In this document: piece by piece, positions 46,537 through 55,970 of the stretch | Position numbering within the stretch: position 1 is the stretch's first letter | Layout: each line of letters begins with the position of its first letter | NCBI GenBank assembly: GCA_003194525.1 | Contig: NBIV01000046.1 | Coordinates: 1 to 64,000, forward strand | Source of the DNA: Gracilariopsis chorda | Lineage: Eukaryota > Rhodophyta > Florideophyceae > Gracilariales > Gracilariaceae | DNA length: 64,000 nt | Direction of reading: 5' to 3' | Translations under genes and position numbers: made by a program | Notes under the pieces: generated by a model | Told to the model about the DNA's origin: nothing | What the model saw: the letters and a program-made list of their open reading frames with translations, nothing else | Database searches by the model: none

Positions 46537-48877
46537 GTGCTAGGAGCAACCTTATTTCAACAAGCAAGAAGGCGATAAGAATGTTCGATAGGTTCTTTTT
46601 CACCCAACAGCTTTCTACACTCTCCAAATATCGAACTGCCTCATGGAGAATTCATTCTAATCTGTGAAAATTTTGGGGGTTGCGGATCTTGGGCGAAAAA
46701 CCCGAACCCGGTGGCTAGTATGAAGTCAAACGTGGGCAACAACTTATGATGGATCTTAGCTAGAGACAACTCTCTTGCCCGCTACCACATCTGTGTCACA
46801 ACGGTTCAATCTCAGTCTTGTCTTGCTTTGAAGCCTAGACAAAAAGCTCTGAGCGCAAACTTCAAAATTGTGACTCCCGCGTTCTCAGTTCATGTACTCT
46901 TCGGCTTTAATCTCGCTTTGTAACCGCTCTGAAGAGTTAAGCGTGAGAAAGTACAGAAAAATGTTTTACCGACTTACAACCTAAAAATCTTGGAGGCGAA
47001 CAAGACCCCATGTATCGTCTCCAATGGATGGGTTGAAACAAGACCAAAATCCTACTCATATGTGGCGATATCCGGGTAATGATTCAGACGAAAGTTTTTG
47101 CCGGGTACCCACCGAAATGGCCTCAGAACAGCGGAAGTGAAGGGCTTTAGTCTAGAATGGAGATCGTTGTTGGATTATCTTCGATAGAATGAGCGGTATT
47201 CCTTAGCGACGAAGACAGTGCAAAGGTGATGACTTACAGTCGAAATGACGTCTGCAACGCATTCTCTCGCGGAGAACGTCCCTTGTTGGGTAGAATGACA
47301 ACCGCATGAGCTAGACGTCAGTGATATTGAAAATACTTGAAGATTGAAGCCTGAAAAGCTTGAGACAAGGCGTCAGGCTTCCATTCCAAGTAGTCGCGTT
47401 GAGGGGCGTATTGTTCCAGAACAGAAAAGTTCTTCTAAATTGTTTCTACCCGTACAAATGAAGTGTGTTGCGTTTGTAGACTTGGTGTGACACCAAAGGC
47501 ATTGGCTGTACGGGCTACAAAGGGGTTACTAAAACGCACCATCTGACGACCAGTCGATACGAAAAGTATCAATCTCACGGCTTGCGAAGCAGATAAGTGG
47601 AATCAAACAAGTGTGCATATTTGAAACGAGGCATTTGGGGTAAGTTTTTGGCGGCGGAAATGGGGAATAAGCTGCCCGCTTGAGTAGGGGGAATCTGTTG
47701 GCTCAATCCCAGGAGGTTTGTCTTCTTTATCGATACTGCAGAAGAAAAACAGAAAAAGGTGTAGGAAAGACGGAACGAATGAGTTTTGACGCACCGTATT
47801 AGTGGTCGTGCTTTCGTGCGGACGACAGTTGAACACAAAAGATGATGAGATCAGAGAAAAGGTGGTGGGTGGGGGGGGGGGGGGGGGGGGGGGGGGCTTG
47901 TGAAGATTTTCGTGGTGTATTACAGTTTAGGACACGTAATGAGATTGGGTGTGCTCTGTGTGCTTTTGTGTGCGTATGTGTGACTGGGATGTTGAGTTTG
48001 GACAAGTGAGACGGAAATGTGACAGTTGTTGATATCAGTGACATAAGAAAGTCGCGACTGGGTATGAGGGCGGTATGTGAGAACAAGATTAAGCTATGGG
48101 GAGATTTATATTCGACCAGTCATGCCCGTATGGTTGTTAATTTGGCTTGATAGGTTACAAACAGGTCTGAGACAAGCAATTTTCACGAATAAAGGTAGTG
48201 ATATCTGGGTGGGGGCGGCAGCCCGGCAATGTGTGACACAGACTGCGTTCGGGGTGGACGGGAATGGGTGAGTCGTGTCGGAAGGCGGGGAGCTGGAAAG
48301 GTAGTGAGGTTCGAAGCACGGAAGGCGATACGTGCGGTATGATATGCGGTGGTTGCAGCGAGAAATTGCGTTGTGGATGTGGAGTGGGGGTTGTGGGCGG
48401 GCTTTGTACCGCACGGCGTGCCGCAGTTGGGGGAGAAGCAAGCGGCCCGGCAGAGCGTGAGGATTTGATCAGGACGGTCCAGCGGGCACGGAAGCGAGGG
48501 GCATGAGGTGCATATGTGGACACGAGCATATGTGTATTATAAGGGTCGAACCAGGAATCAGATCAGCGGCAACAGGCGTCTAGATTAGATTTGGGACTCG
48601 AGACAGCCATTGCACCACTGTGACTGGACGCGAATTTGGGCATCCGTAAGCGTGGTAAGCTTACGTTCTTCTCGCCCAAATTCATCGCACTTGGCATGCG
48701 TGCTTTTATTGTGGGACGTTGAAAATAGGCCGACGTGCGTTTAACGGGCGTTGGTACCATTCGGAAGGTTAGCGGGGGTCAGCTCAGCCCGTAAGGGCTG
48801 AGCCACAGCTTGTTGTGGTTACTCTCCCATCTACGGAAGGTTAGCCAACTCGGAAGGCGGGTGATGAGCAGCGCAGC
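46537..48877. other. Spacer ending at the gene-dense block
   Basis: No gene is recognised. It contains a run of 26 G at 47,871-47,896, a GT-rich patch after it, and two adjacent short hairpins (GCTCAGCCC-GTAA-GGGCTGAGC at 48,782-48,803 and CCACAGCTTGTTGTGG just after) about 75 bases before the next start codon. From about 48,100 rightward GC rises. Confidence 0.5.
47871..47896 (+). repeat. Poly-G run, 26 bases
   Basis: An uninterrupted G26 run, preceded by GGTGGTGGGT. It is the longest homopolymer in the window. Confidence 0.95.
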
Positions 48878-51061
48878 ATGCCGTCCGCGCAGAGACGCGC
48901 CCGCTCAGAGCCGTGGCGCAGGGCCTTGTGTCGAAAGTTACCGGCCGTGACGAACCGTCTGCGCACTCTGCTCGTCGCCGCCGACGGTCGAGTCTTCCTC
49001 TCCACCCCGCACTCTATCAGCGCGCTCCACAGCACACCCGCTCTGAACAAGTCCATCGCCCCTAGCGACTTGCATCCGCTTCAATCCGCGCTATTCACGC
49101 CGCGCTCAACACATCCGCCAGCCGTCGCCCACCATCTCGTATTCTCCCCAAGTTCATCCACTTCCCGCAAGGACACGTCTTTACATCTGTCCGATGTCAC
49201 CTCACTTACCCTGCTGCACGATGCCTTTCTGGCCGTCGTAGTCGCGGACGGCACGCTTCATCTCATTGAATGTCGCACTCGCTTTTCACGAGATGGTGAC
49301 TGGGGCGGTTTGTGGGGCGCCTGGCCCAATCGACCCGCTCCCATTGCAGCTCCGTCTGATTTAAAAGCCGTTTGTTCTACACGTTTGTTTACCGCCTCTT
49401 CCGAGCATCAACAGACTTACCCTTCCGTCGCAGAGGTCCTCGTCGTGGCCCGTGCTTCAGGCGTGTATTTGTATCACGTACAAGGCTTACTCGACGCTCA
49501 CTTTGCACATGTCGCACCGCATCACCGCCTCACGGACAAGTGGAGCGCAGTAATCGCTTGTTGCGACACCGTACGAGTCACCTACAACCCCGAGTATCTC
49601 ACCGTTATCGCCGTCGCCCACGAGCACGGACATCTAGCCGTATACTCGTCTCACGCCATGGAACATGTCAATGCACCAATAAAAAGTGAGCTTCTTTGGA
49701 CCGTCAGTCTTCAAGCTCCCATAAGTAGCCTGTCATTCTGTTCGCATTCTTCAAGGAGCTCTGCATTGTCGCTGCTCGTCGCCGTTGGAAATGACTTGGT
49801 ACTCGTCGAATGGGGGATCGGAAGTGTCGTTGACAGAAATCAATGGCACGAACCGCTTGTCACCCGTGTTGAACAGGCGCATCAATCCCTTGCCAGCGCA
49901 GTGCAACTTGTGGCGGATGGCACCGTCGTCAGCGCTGCTACGGATGGTTGTTTGCTGCAATGGCACATAGAGAGCACTGCTCACGACGTGCAAACTGCGC
50001 GCAACATGCAGTGCAGCGTTGTGGTCGAACAGCAACCAGACGCTGCGGAACCTATCATGAGTGCCACTACAACGTTAAATGGCCTTGGAGTATTCGTCGT
50101 CACAACCAGTCTACGTTCGCGAACAGAGGTGGGAGAGCCCTCAAAAGGGAACATTCGAAAGTATTTAGGCTCTGGTCGACGATCATCCATCAGTTTGTTT
50201 ATGCTACCGATGAGGGATAACGTTGACGCAATCGATACGGCGATTGGCAAGTGTATCGATCGTTTTCTGTCACCCGCTTGGATTGGTCGTCCGATCAACA
50301 TGTGGGATGTACAAGAGTTTGTTTCACACGTTGATACGGAGAAGAACGGCTTGACTCTGCGATTGTATCAGCGATTTTCTCGAATGTACGAAATGCATGA
50401 GCGTACTGAAAGCGGCGGAGATATGGATCTGAACACACATCCTCGATGGCTGCGACAACAGAGGGCTATGGTGTTGCTCAAGTTGTGCAGCATTATTACT
50501 CGTAGTGGGTTGAGTGACGTGGATGCGATTGAGCAGCTTAGTATGATCGGGGTCAAACTTCGAAAGTTTCTGTTATGCATGCATTATGACAATTGCATAC
50601 GTCTCGCCTTACAACGCGACGACAAGGACAAGAGCATGCAATCATTTTCCGATCTGGAAAACAAGTCCTTGGAAAGCATGTGTGAATTCGTGTCAATATG
50701 CTCATCCATGAACTGCGAGGCAACCCAAATGCAGGCGCGCGTAATCGAGGTACGCGAACGACTACAAAATTGGATGGCGACCGGAGGATCTGCCCATACT
50801 CTTTGTCCGATATGCGAGTGTGAGGATGTGCACTCACCGCTTGTGGCCGATGAGGAGGAGTTGATGCTATTTTTCTGTGAGTCGCGAGAGCTGTTTGTGA
50901 GATGCGTGAAAAGTGGATTGCCTTGTTTGGATGTGGTGCCGCTGCAATGTGTCGGATGCGAGGCTCGCGCTGTTCAGGAGCAGTTTGGATGGATTGATAG
51001 CAGGAACAAATGCGCGTTGTGTAATTGTGAGATGGTTGCAAGTAGCGTCGAATACGTATGA
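48878..51061 (+). CDS. Beta-propeller protein with C-terminal zinc finger, TFIIIC90/GTF3C4-like
   Basis: This is an intronless frame of 727 residues from ATG 48,878. Residues 25-450 alternate short hydrophobic strands with polar turns in the manner of WD-type beta-propellers (VTSLTLLHDAFLAVVVADG, VSAATDGCLLQWHIES). Residues 460-640 look helical. The last 80 residues carry a cysteine-rich module: CPIC near 652, then F-V-R-C, then C-x2-C, then C-x2-C just before the end. The pattern R-C-x-x-S/T-x-x-P ... C-x2-C ... C-x2-C at the C-terminus after a propeller is that of the TFIIIC 90 kDa subunit (zf-TFIIIC), which helps recruit RNA polymerase III to tRNA genes. Other propeller/zinc proteins such as SEA or HOPS subunits are alternatives, but their fingers are RING-like. 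Confidence 0.6.
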   Translation: MPSAQRRARSEPWRRALCRKLPAVTNRLRTLLVAADGRVFLSTPHSISALHSTPALNKSIAPSDLHPLQSALFTPRSTHPPAVAHHLVFSPSSSTSRKDTSLHLSDVTSLTLLHDAFLAVVVADGTLHLIECRTRFSRDGDWGGLWGAWPNRPAPIAAPSDLKAVCSTRLFTASSEHQQTYPSVAEVLVVARASGVYLYHVQGLLDAHFAHVAPHHRLTDKWSAVIACCDTVRVTYNPEYLTVIAVAHEHGHLAVYSSHAMEHVNAPIKSELLWTVSLQAPISSLSFCSHSSRSSALSLLVAVGNDLVLVEWGIGSVVDRNQWHEPLVTRVEQAHQSLASAVQLVADGTVVSAATDGCLLQWHIESTAHDVQTARNMQCSVVVEQQPDAAEPIMSATTTLNGLGVFVVTTSLRSRTEVGEPSKGNIRKYLGSGRRSSISLFMLPMRDNVDAIDTAIGKCIDRFLSPAWIGRPINMWDVQEFVSHVDTEKNGLTLRLYQRFSRMYEMHERTESGGDMDLNTHPRWLRQQRAMVLLKLCSIITRSGLSDVDAIEQLSMIGVKLRKFLLCMHYDNCIRLALQRDDKDKSMQSFSDLENKSLESMCEFVSICSSMNCEATQMQARVIEVRERLQNWMATGGSAHTLCPICECEDVHSPLVADEEELMLFFCESRELFVRCVKSGLPCLDVVPLQCVGCEARAVQEQFGWIDSRNKCALCNCEMVASSVEYV

Positions 51062-51274
51062 AATAGAAGAGATATTGAGTAATGGAAGGAGCATACATAG
51101 GTGGAGAAGTGTTGTGCGATTGTTGCACGAGATAGGGGAGACTAGGATTGAAGTCAACAAGAACAGTGGTTTCGAAAGCGGAAGAACTGTTACAGAAAGG
51201 TTTTACTGCCGACACACACATACACACCCACACGCCCACAAACGCACACGCAGACCAAAAAAGAGAAACGAGGG
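51062..51274. other. Convergent intergenic spacer
   Basis: This is 213 bases between the stops of the TFIIIC90-like gene and CURT1. It includes a CA-rich microsatellite-like stretch (about 51,213-51,257). The 3' UTRs of both genes must share this interval. Confidence 0.6.
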
Positions 51275-51811
51275 TTACTGCGGACGGGCGCGTCCCAAAA
51301 ACTCCTCAATCTCATCAAGCAGTTCCTGACGACTCTCCTTAAAGATGACGTACCTCCAGAAGAACCAGACAGTATAAGACAGACCAACCAGTTCCAACAA
51401 GCCCGGCAACAGCGGGATACTATCAACTGCGGAAACAACCGCACGAAGAACTGTAAGAGCAATCAGAGCGGCGGATGCGTACGCCACGATCTGGCCGTAA
51501 TACAGGGGACGTTCTGACACGTCGCCGACCACATCCATGGCTCGCTGTTTGAGCATGTCGGTGTCGATGGAGTACTCGGCGTTCTCGGAAATGGATGAGG
51601 GTATTGTGGAGTTCACGGAGGGGGATGATGGGGTTTGTACGGTGGTGGAATCTTCTGGACTTCCGGCGGTCATTTTCGCGAAACGTGCTCGTCGGATGGA
51701 TTGGGTGGGGGCGATGTGCAGGGGGAGGGTGGAGTGCACAAATGAGGAGGAGGAGGAGGCGAAGAAGAAGGAGCGAGGACGCGCCAAGACGGGGACGAAT
51801 GCGAGCGACAT
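51275..51811 (-). CDS. CURT1: CURT1/CAAD-domain thylakoid protein
   Basis: The product is 178 residues from ATG 51,811. Residues 1-47 (MSLAFVPVLARPRSFFF...RRARFAKM) are rich in Ser, Arg and hydrophobics, with few acidic residues, as in a plastid transit peptide. Residues 50-85 are a polar linker. The CAAD domain covers about 85-175: an amphipathic helix (DMLKQRAMDVVGDVSER), a first membrane helix (IVAYASAALIALTVLRAVVS), a second (LLPGLLELVGLSYTVWFFWRY) and a C-terminal amphipathic helix (ESRQELLDEIEEFL). CURT1 proteins oligomerise and curve thylakoid membranes at grana margins or their equivalents. The frame extends upstream without ATG into Pro-rich 5' sequence, so the chosen ATG is the first in frame. 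It lies convergent to the TFIIIC90-like gene. Confidence 0.88.
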   Translation of the reverse strand: MSLAFVPVLARPRSFFFASSSSSFVHSTLPLHIAPTQSIRRARFAKMTAGSPEDSTTVQTPSSPSVNSTIPSSISENAEYSIDTDMLKQRAMDVVGDVSERPLYYGQIVAYASAALIALTVLRAVVSAVDSIPLLPGLLELVGLSYTVWFFWRYVIFKESRQELLDEIEEFLGRARPQ

Positions 51812-52421
51812 GGTGCAGCAATTGAGCGGCGGCGGAGTGAGGAAGGGGAGGGGGTTGGAAGGGGGAGGGGAAGAAGGGGGGGTGAGGAAGGAGAGCGCCT
51901 TGGGATAGCGGCGGGAGGAGGGGCGGGGCGAGTGTGTAATAAGGTTTGGTAGATACGGTGGTGAGGGAAGACAGGAGCGTGAGCTGAATTGAGCGCAGAG
52001 GGTTTCAACGACCAGTGGCGGCGCCACTTTGTGGTGACTGCGGACGCACGAGCTGCAGATCGTGTTGTGTAGGGTAGCGCTGGCACAAGTGGCGTCTGTG
52101 GATTGGCTGCTTGCCCGCCAGCGACGACGGTTGGCAGCGGGCGCGCTCTTTTTTTTGTTTTGTTTTTGTTTTTATTTTTGTTTTTGTTTTTGTTTTTGTT
52201 TTTGTTTTTGTTTTTGTTTTTGTTTTTGTTTTTGTTCAAAGCCAAAAAGAGTCGGCTGGTGGCAAGGCAAGATGTGGATGCGGGGTTTGCGAGGGGAGGG
52301 CGTTGTGTGGTTATGAAAGGAGGTTTATTGCGAGCAACGGGCGCGCGATGGACGCATCGGAGCGCAAGGCGATGAAGCTGGGGAAGGGGGTGGGGGCTGT
52401 TGGGGATGCGTCAGGGATCAG
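51812..52421. other. Spacer upstream of CURT1
   Basis: This is GC-rich DNA holding the CURT1 promoter and the 3' end of the next minus-strand gene. It contains a (TTTTTG)n microsatellite. The Lys-Asn or Phe-Cys peptides read from it are artefacts of the repeat. Confidence 0.6.
52149..52236 (+). repeat. (TTTTTG)n microsatellite
   Basis: About 14 units of TTTTTG with a few interruptions at the left end, including one A. Confidence 0.95.
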
Positions 52422-52715
52422 TCAGGAGGAGGCGGCGGTAGCGTCAGCGTCTGTCGGAGTGGCGGCGGGCGCAGCCTTCTTCTTGCCGGGACGCAGGTTC
52501 CACGCGGCCAGTCCCACGTAGAACGCAAACATGCTTCCGGCCACAATGTGGCGATTTGCGTCAACCCACTCGGCAAGCGTCTTTTCGCCGGATCGGTACT
52601 GAGACCATGACACGGGCGGCCCCTCCGTGGCCAGCGCGCGCGCTTGTTGAGGCGTGCGCGCGCGGGCGATTGCTGGTGTGGCGGAGCGCGCTGCCGTTCT
52701 CGTCAACGCTTGCAT
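52422..52715 (-). CDS. Small mitochondrial-type membrane protein, 97 aa
   Basis: The chosen start is ATG 52,715. The residues before it in the same frame are Pro-rich and out of character. Residues 1-34 (MQALTRTAARSATPAIARAR...ALATEG) are Arg/Ala-rich without acidic residues until the end, a typical mitochondrial presequence. A soluble stretch follows (PVSWSQYRSGEKTLAEWVD). One hydrophobic segment (HIVAGSMFAFYVGLAAWNL) then precedes a Lys/Ala-rich tail. The layout fits a small subunit of a respiratory-chain complex or ATP synthase in the inner membrane. I cannot name it. It is co-oriented with CURT1 and the next gene. Confidence 0.6.
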   Translation of the reverse strand: MQALTRTAARSATPAIARARTPQQARALATEGPPVSWSQYRSGEKTLAEWVDANRHIVAGSMFAFYVGLAAWNLRPGKKKAAPAATPTDADATAASS

Positions 52716-53151
52716 GGCGGATGGATGCGGCCGGAGTCGGGGGAGGTGGGGGGCGTGGATCAAGTGTGACGACGATCGCGTGGGAGGCGGTCGCGGCGGG
52801 GGAAGAGGGACGCGCTGCGGGCGGTGTGTGCGAGATGGGGGTGCTGCTGTGGTGCGCAGTTCGAATTGGATCGGATCTAGTTTTGGATCGTGCATTTATT
52901 GAAGGCGGGTCGTGCTCGATATCACGAGTAGCCAATGGCAGCGCGAGAAGCCAATCTGGCGCTTTGTGTGGCGGACGCTGATGAATGGAAGCTGAACATG
53001 ATGTTGGTCGCACAGTGCTGACATTTGCAGATTTACGAAAGCGTCGAAGGGTGCAATTGCGGTGGCGGATGCATGTGTTTGTCGTTGATGAGCAAGCTCA
53101 AGAGGGAAAAAGGTGCACAAAATGCGCGTGCTGTTATACTACTCCTATACG
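52716..53151. other. Spacer between the 97-aa protein and the membrane protein gene
   Basis: This is GC-rich promoter and 3' UTR sequence. Frames on both strands are shadows of biased composition. I see no further gene. Confidence 0.5.
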
Positions 53152-54006
53152 CTACATGGTAATTACGTGGCTTGATGGTTGCGGTGGGGAAGATTGCACA
53201 ACGGGTTGCTGAGCTGATGCTGCTGTTGTTGTTGTCGTTGGTGGTGGTGGTGGTGTCGTAGTCGCTGCTTCTGTCGATGGCGGGGGTGGTGGTGGGGGTG
53301 ATGCGGTTTCCGCGACTGCAGGCGCGTCCGCACACGGGGCGGGATCAGTGGCAGGCACGACGCGCTGGCGATAGCGCAGAGCATCGCGTTCACTAGCGGG
53401 ATCATAGTCCAAAATGGACGCCAAAGAGTCTGAATAATTGCCCAGAGTGTGCAAGCGGCCGCCGAAAGAGCCGTATCCGTCGCGCTTCATGTCGTCCAAG
53501 TAGAGCGCCGAAACGTGCTTGACAAGCCGCGCGCGTCGCAACAAACGGCGTCGCTCAGCTTGATGCACGACGTGCACGAACTTCTGCACCGCCACGTACA
53601 TTGGCAGCGCCAGTAACAGAGTTCCCAAGCCGATTATAAACACGGCGGTGAGAAACACGCTCAGCGCTGTGTAGTCCAGGTGGTAGTGCAGCGTGCACTC
53701 CGCTGACGACGGCGGTGAACAGCTGATTCGAATGCTGCTCATGCGCACGAGCAGAGAACGCATGCCGGCTTGGCAGCGCCATTGCAGGGGCGAGGAGGCG
53801 GTCTTTGAAAATGAGGTGCAGTGGATGTGGGTTCGAGGTCGCAGCAGGGACGTTTGCGCGGAACCGCCGTCACATGTGTGCGTGCCGGGCGCGAAGGAGA
53901 GGCGCGTGGCGACGCGCAGCGGCGCGCACTCGGCCGGCGTGCACAACAGCGGCAGCGCGAGAGCAAGCGCCAAGCCGCAGAACAATAAGGAGCATTTCCG
54001 TTGCAT
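53152..54006 (-). CDS. Single-pass membrane protein with signal peptide, unknown function
   Basis: The product is 284 residues from ATG 54,006, the first ATG in the frame; the upstream part begins with GTG and is strongly basic. Residues 1-28 form a clear signal peptide (CSLLFCGLALALALPLLCTPAEC). A lumenal or extracellular domain of about 95 residues follows, with eight or so Cys (TCDGG, IHC, WRC, ISC, AEC). A membrane helix lies near 125-150 (ALSVFLTAVFIIGLGTLLLALPMYV). The cytoplasmic side starts with a basic RRRLLRRARLVK stretch and ends in a Pro/Thr/Ala-rich low-complexity tail. The topology is type I. Cys content suggests disulphides in the secretory pathway. I do not recognise the family. 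It is divergent from the helicase gene. Confidence 0.65.
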   Translation of the reverse strand: MQRKCSLLFCGLALALALPLLCTPAECAPLRVATRLSFAPGTHTCDGGSAQTSLLRPRTHIHCTSFSKTASSPLQWRCQAGMRSLLVRMSSIRISCSPPSSAECTLHYHLDYTALSVFLTAVFIIGLGTLLLALPMYVAVQKFVHVVHQAERRRLLRRARLVKHVSALYLDDMKRDGYGSFGGRLHTLGNYSDSLASILDYDPASERDALRYRQRVVPATDPAPCADAPAVAETASPPPPPPPSTEAATTTPPPPPTTTTTAASAQQPVVQSSPPQPSSHVITM

Positions 54007-54737
54007 GTTGTTTTCATTCAAGAGCGTGAGCTTTGTGTGGCAGCGACTGCATGCATGGCGACGGCGACGAGCACGACGGACGACGTTTAACAGCTCATCG
54101 CGACGGGGGTGTCGTCGTCTACTAATACAGTCGCGGAGTCGACGCGTCGTCACTCGTAGTCAGTGGAGGCTGCTGCTTCCGAACCGCAGCAATGTGCCCG
54201 CGCCTGCGCCAACCGAAACGACCGCCCAAAGGAGCAGAAACCCTTTTCGGTTGCGCCGTGGCGTGGGCGCGTGGGCGCGTGGGCGCGTGGGCGCGTGGCC
54301 ACCCGGCCGCGTGGCCACGCGCACAGCGGCACAGCTGCGCGAGTGCGTGCTGCGCGTGTTGTGCTGAGCGCGTTGGCGCCGCGGCGGGCGCTTAAGGGCG
54401 GAGCCAAGTGCGGAGCGCTGCCACCGTCTGCTTGCGCTGTCCGACGTCGCCGCCTTTGATATTCGTGCCTTTGTATCCCGCGAACACAACGCTTTCCCAC
54501 CGTCTTTCCCCACTCCTTCCCCACTCCTTTCCTCCTTCACCCGTCCCCCTCCCCCCTCTATCCTCGTCTACCCCCCCACCCGCCGCCCTACCCCGTTAAA
54601 CCGCCCCGCCTCCCCGATATCCTTCAACCTCCCCCCCCCCCCCCTCCCCCTTCCACCACCTCGTCCCACGCCGCGCCCCCACAACCCCACCCCTCCCTTC
54701 TTAACACCAGTTTCAACATACCCCCCCCCCCCCCCCA
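54007..54737. other. Divergent promoter region with homopolymers
   Basis: It lies between the membrane protein (minus) and the DHH1 helicase (plus). It contains an 8-bp repeat GCGTGGGC (five units, 54,261-54,300, the last with one change), C14 at 54,631-54,644 and C16 at 54,721-54,736. The strand becomes almost free of G from about 54,480 to the helicase ATG, which suggests a pyrimidine-rich leader. Confidence 0.7.
54721..54736 (+). repeat. C16 tract directly before the helicase start codon
   Basis: Sixteen C then a single A separate the 5' leader from ATG 54,738. Confidence 0.95.
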
Positions 54738-55970
54738 ATGGCAGCCGCCCCCGCTCCAGACGACTGGCGCTCGCTTGTCAAGCCCCCACCAAAGGACACC
54801 CGCTTCCGCACATCCGACGTCACAGCCACAAAAGGCAACGAATTCGAAGACTACTACCTCAAACGCGAGTTGCTCATGGGCATTTATGAAATGGGTTTCG
54901 AACAACCCTCCCCAATTCAAGAGGCAGCCATCCCCGTATCACTCGCCGGACGCGACATTCTGGCGCGCGCGAAAAACGGCACCGGCAAAACAGGCGCCTA
55001 CCTCATCCCCATTCTAGAACGCGTCGATCTCAAACAAACCGTCGCCTCCGCGCTCGTCCTCGTCCCCACGAGAGAACTCGCCCTGCAAACCGCCCAGGTG
55101 TGCAAACGACTAGCCCGTCATATCGACGGTCTGCAAGTCATGGTCTCCACGGGCGGCACAAGTCTCAAGGATGATATCATGCGATTCTATCAACCGGTTC
55201 ACGTTTTGGTCGCCACTCCGGGAAGGGTCTTGGACATGACCAGAAAGAATGTTTGCAAACTTGATCGTTGTAGTATGCTCGTTATGGATGAGGCTGACAA
55301 ACTGTTATCGCCCGAGTTTTCGCATGTTCTTGAACAGATCATTTCCAATTTCATGCCGCCCGATCGTCAGATCTCTCTTTTCTCCGCTACCTTCCCCATC
55401 ACCGTCAAGGGCTTCCGCGACCGTTACCTCCGAAAGCCCTATGAAATCAACCTCATGGATGAACTTACTTTGCAGGGTATCACTCAATATTACGCCTTTG
55501 TCGAGGAAAGCAAGAAAGTTCACTGCCTTAACACCCTCTTCTCTAAACTTCAGATCAACCAGAGCATCATCTTTTGCAACTCCGTTAACAGAGTTGAACT
55601 TCTGGCCAGAAAGATTACCGACTTGGGATACTCTTGTTTCTACATTCACGCGCGCATGCCGCAAGAACAACGTAACCGCGTCTTCCATGATTTCCGATCG
55701 GGCGCCTGTCGGAATCTCGTTTCTTCCGACCTATTCACAAGAGGTATTGACATTCAGGCCGTTAACGTCGTTATCAACTTTGACTTCCCCAAATCCTCGG
55801 AGACTTATCTGCACCGTGTGGGCCGTTCGGGACGCTTTGGTCATCGTGGCCTGGCAATCAGTCTCATCACATACGAGGATCGCTTCAACCTTTATCGCAT
55901 TGAACAAGAGCTCGATACCGAGATCTCACCCATTCCGCCACTGGTTGACAAGGCTCTATACTGCGTGTAA
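54738..55970 (+). CDS. DHH1: DEAD-box RNA helicase DHH1/DDX6
   Basis: This is an intronless gene of 410 residues. All helicase motifs are present: Q motif (FEQPSPIQ, 54-61), I (AKNGTGKT, 78-85), Ia (PTRELALQ, 110-117), Ib (TPGR, 160-163), II (DEAD, 184-187), III (SAT, 216-218), IV (SIIFCNS, 276-282), V (TRGID, 334-338) and VI (HRVGRSGR, 359-366). The segment [20 protein letters not shown] and the end [14 protein letters not shown] are characteristic of the DHH1/DDX6/Me31B branch. That branch acts in cytoplasmic mRNA decapping, translational repression and P-bodies. Motif V has DLFTRGID rather than DL-x-A-RGID, a mild variation. The length is normal for the core without extended tails. Confidence 0.96.
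   Translation: MAAAPAPDDWRSLVKPPPKDTRFRTSDVTATKGNEFEDYYLKRELLMGIYEMGFEQPSPIQEAAIPVSLAGRDILARAKNGTGKTGAYLIPILERVDLKQTVASALVLVPTRELALQTAQVCKRLARHIDGLQVMVSTGGTSLKDDIMRFYQPVHVLVATPGRVLDMTRKNVCKLDRCSMLVMDEADKLLSPEFSHVLEQIISNFMPPDRQISLFSATFPITVKGFRDRYLRKPYEINLMDELTLQGITQYYAFVEESKKVHCLNTLFSKLQINQSIIFCNSVNRVELLARKITDLGYSCFYIHARMPQEQRNRVFHDFRSGACRNLVSSDLFTRGIDIQAVNVVINFDFPKSSETYLHRVGRSGRFGHRGLAISLITYEDRFNLYRIEQELDTEISPIPPLVDKALYCV

Noticed and set aside
47799..48529. Several overlapping Pro/Ser/Thr-rich frames
   Set aside because: They overlap on both strands, cross the G26 run and lack any domain. Composition explains them.
52100..52300. Phe-Cys and Lys-Asn repeat proteins
   Set aside because: They are translations of the (TTTTTG)n microsatellite.
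52555..53013. Plus- and minus-strand frames overlapping the 97-aa protein gene
   Set aside because: They are GC-driven shadows of the real frame, without domains or credible starts.
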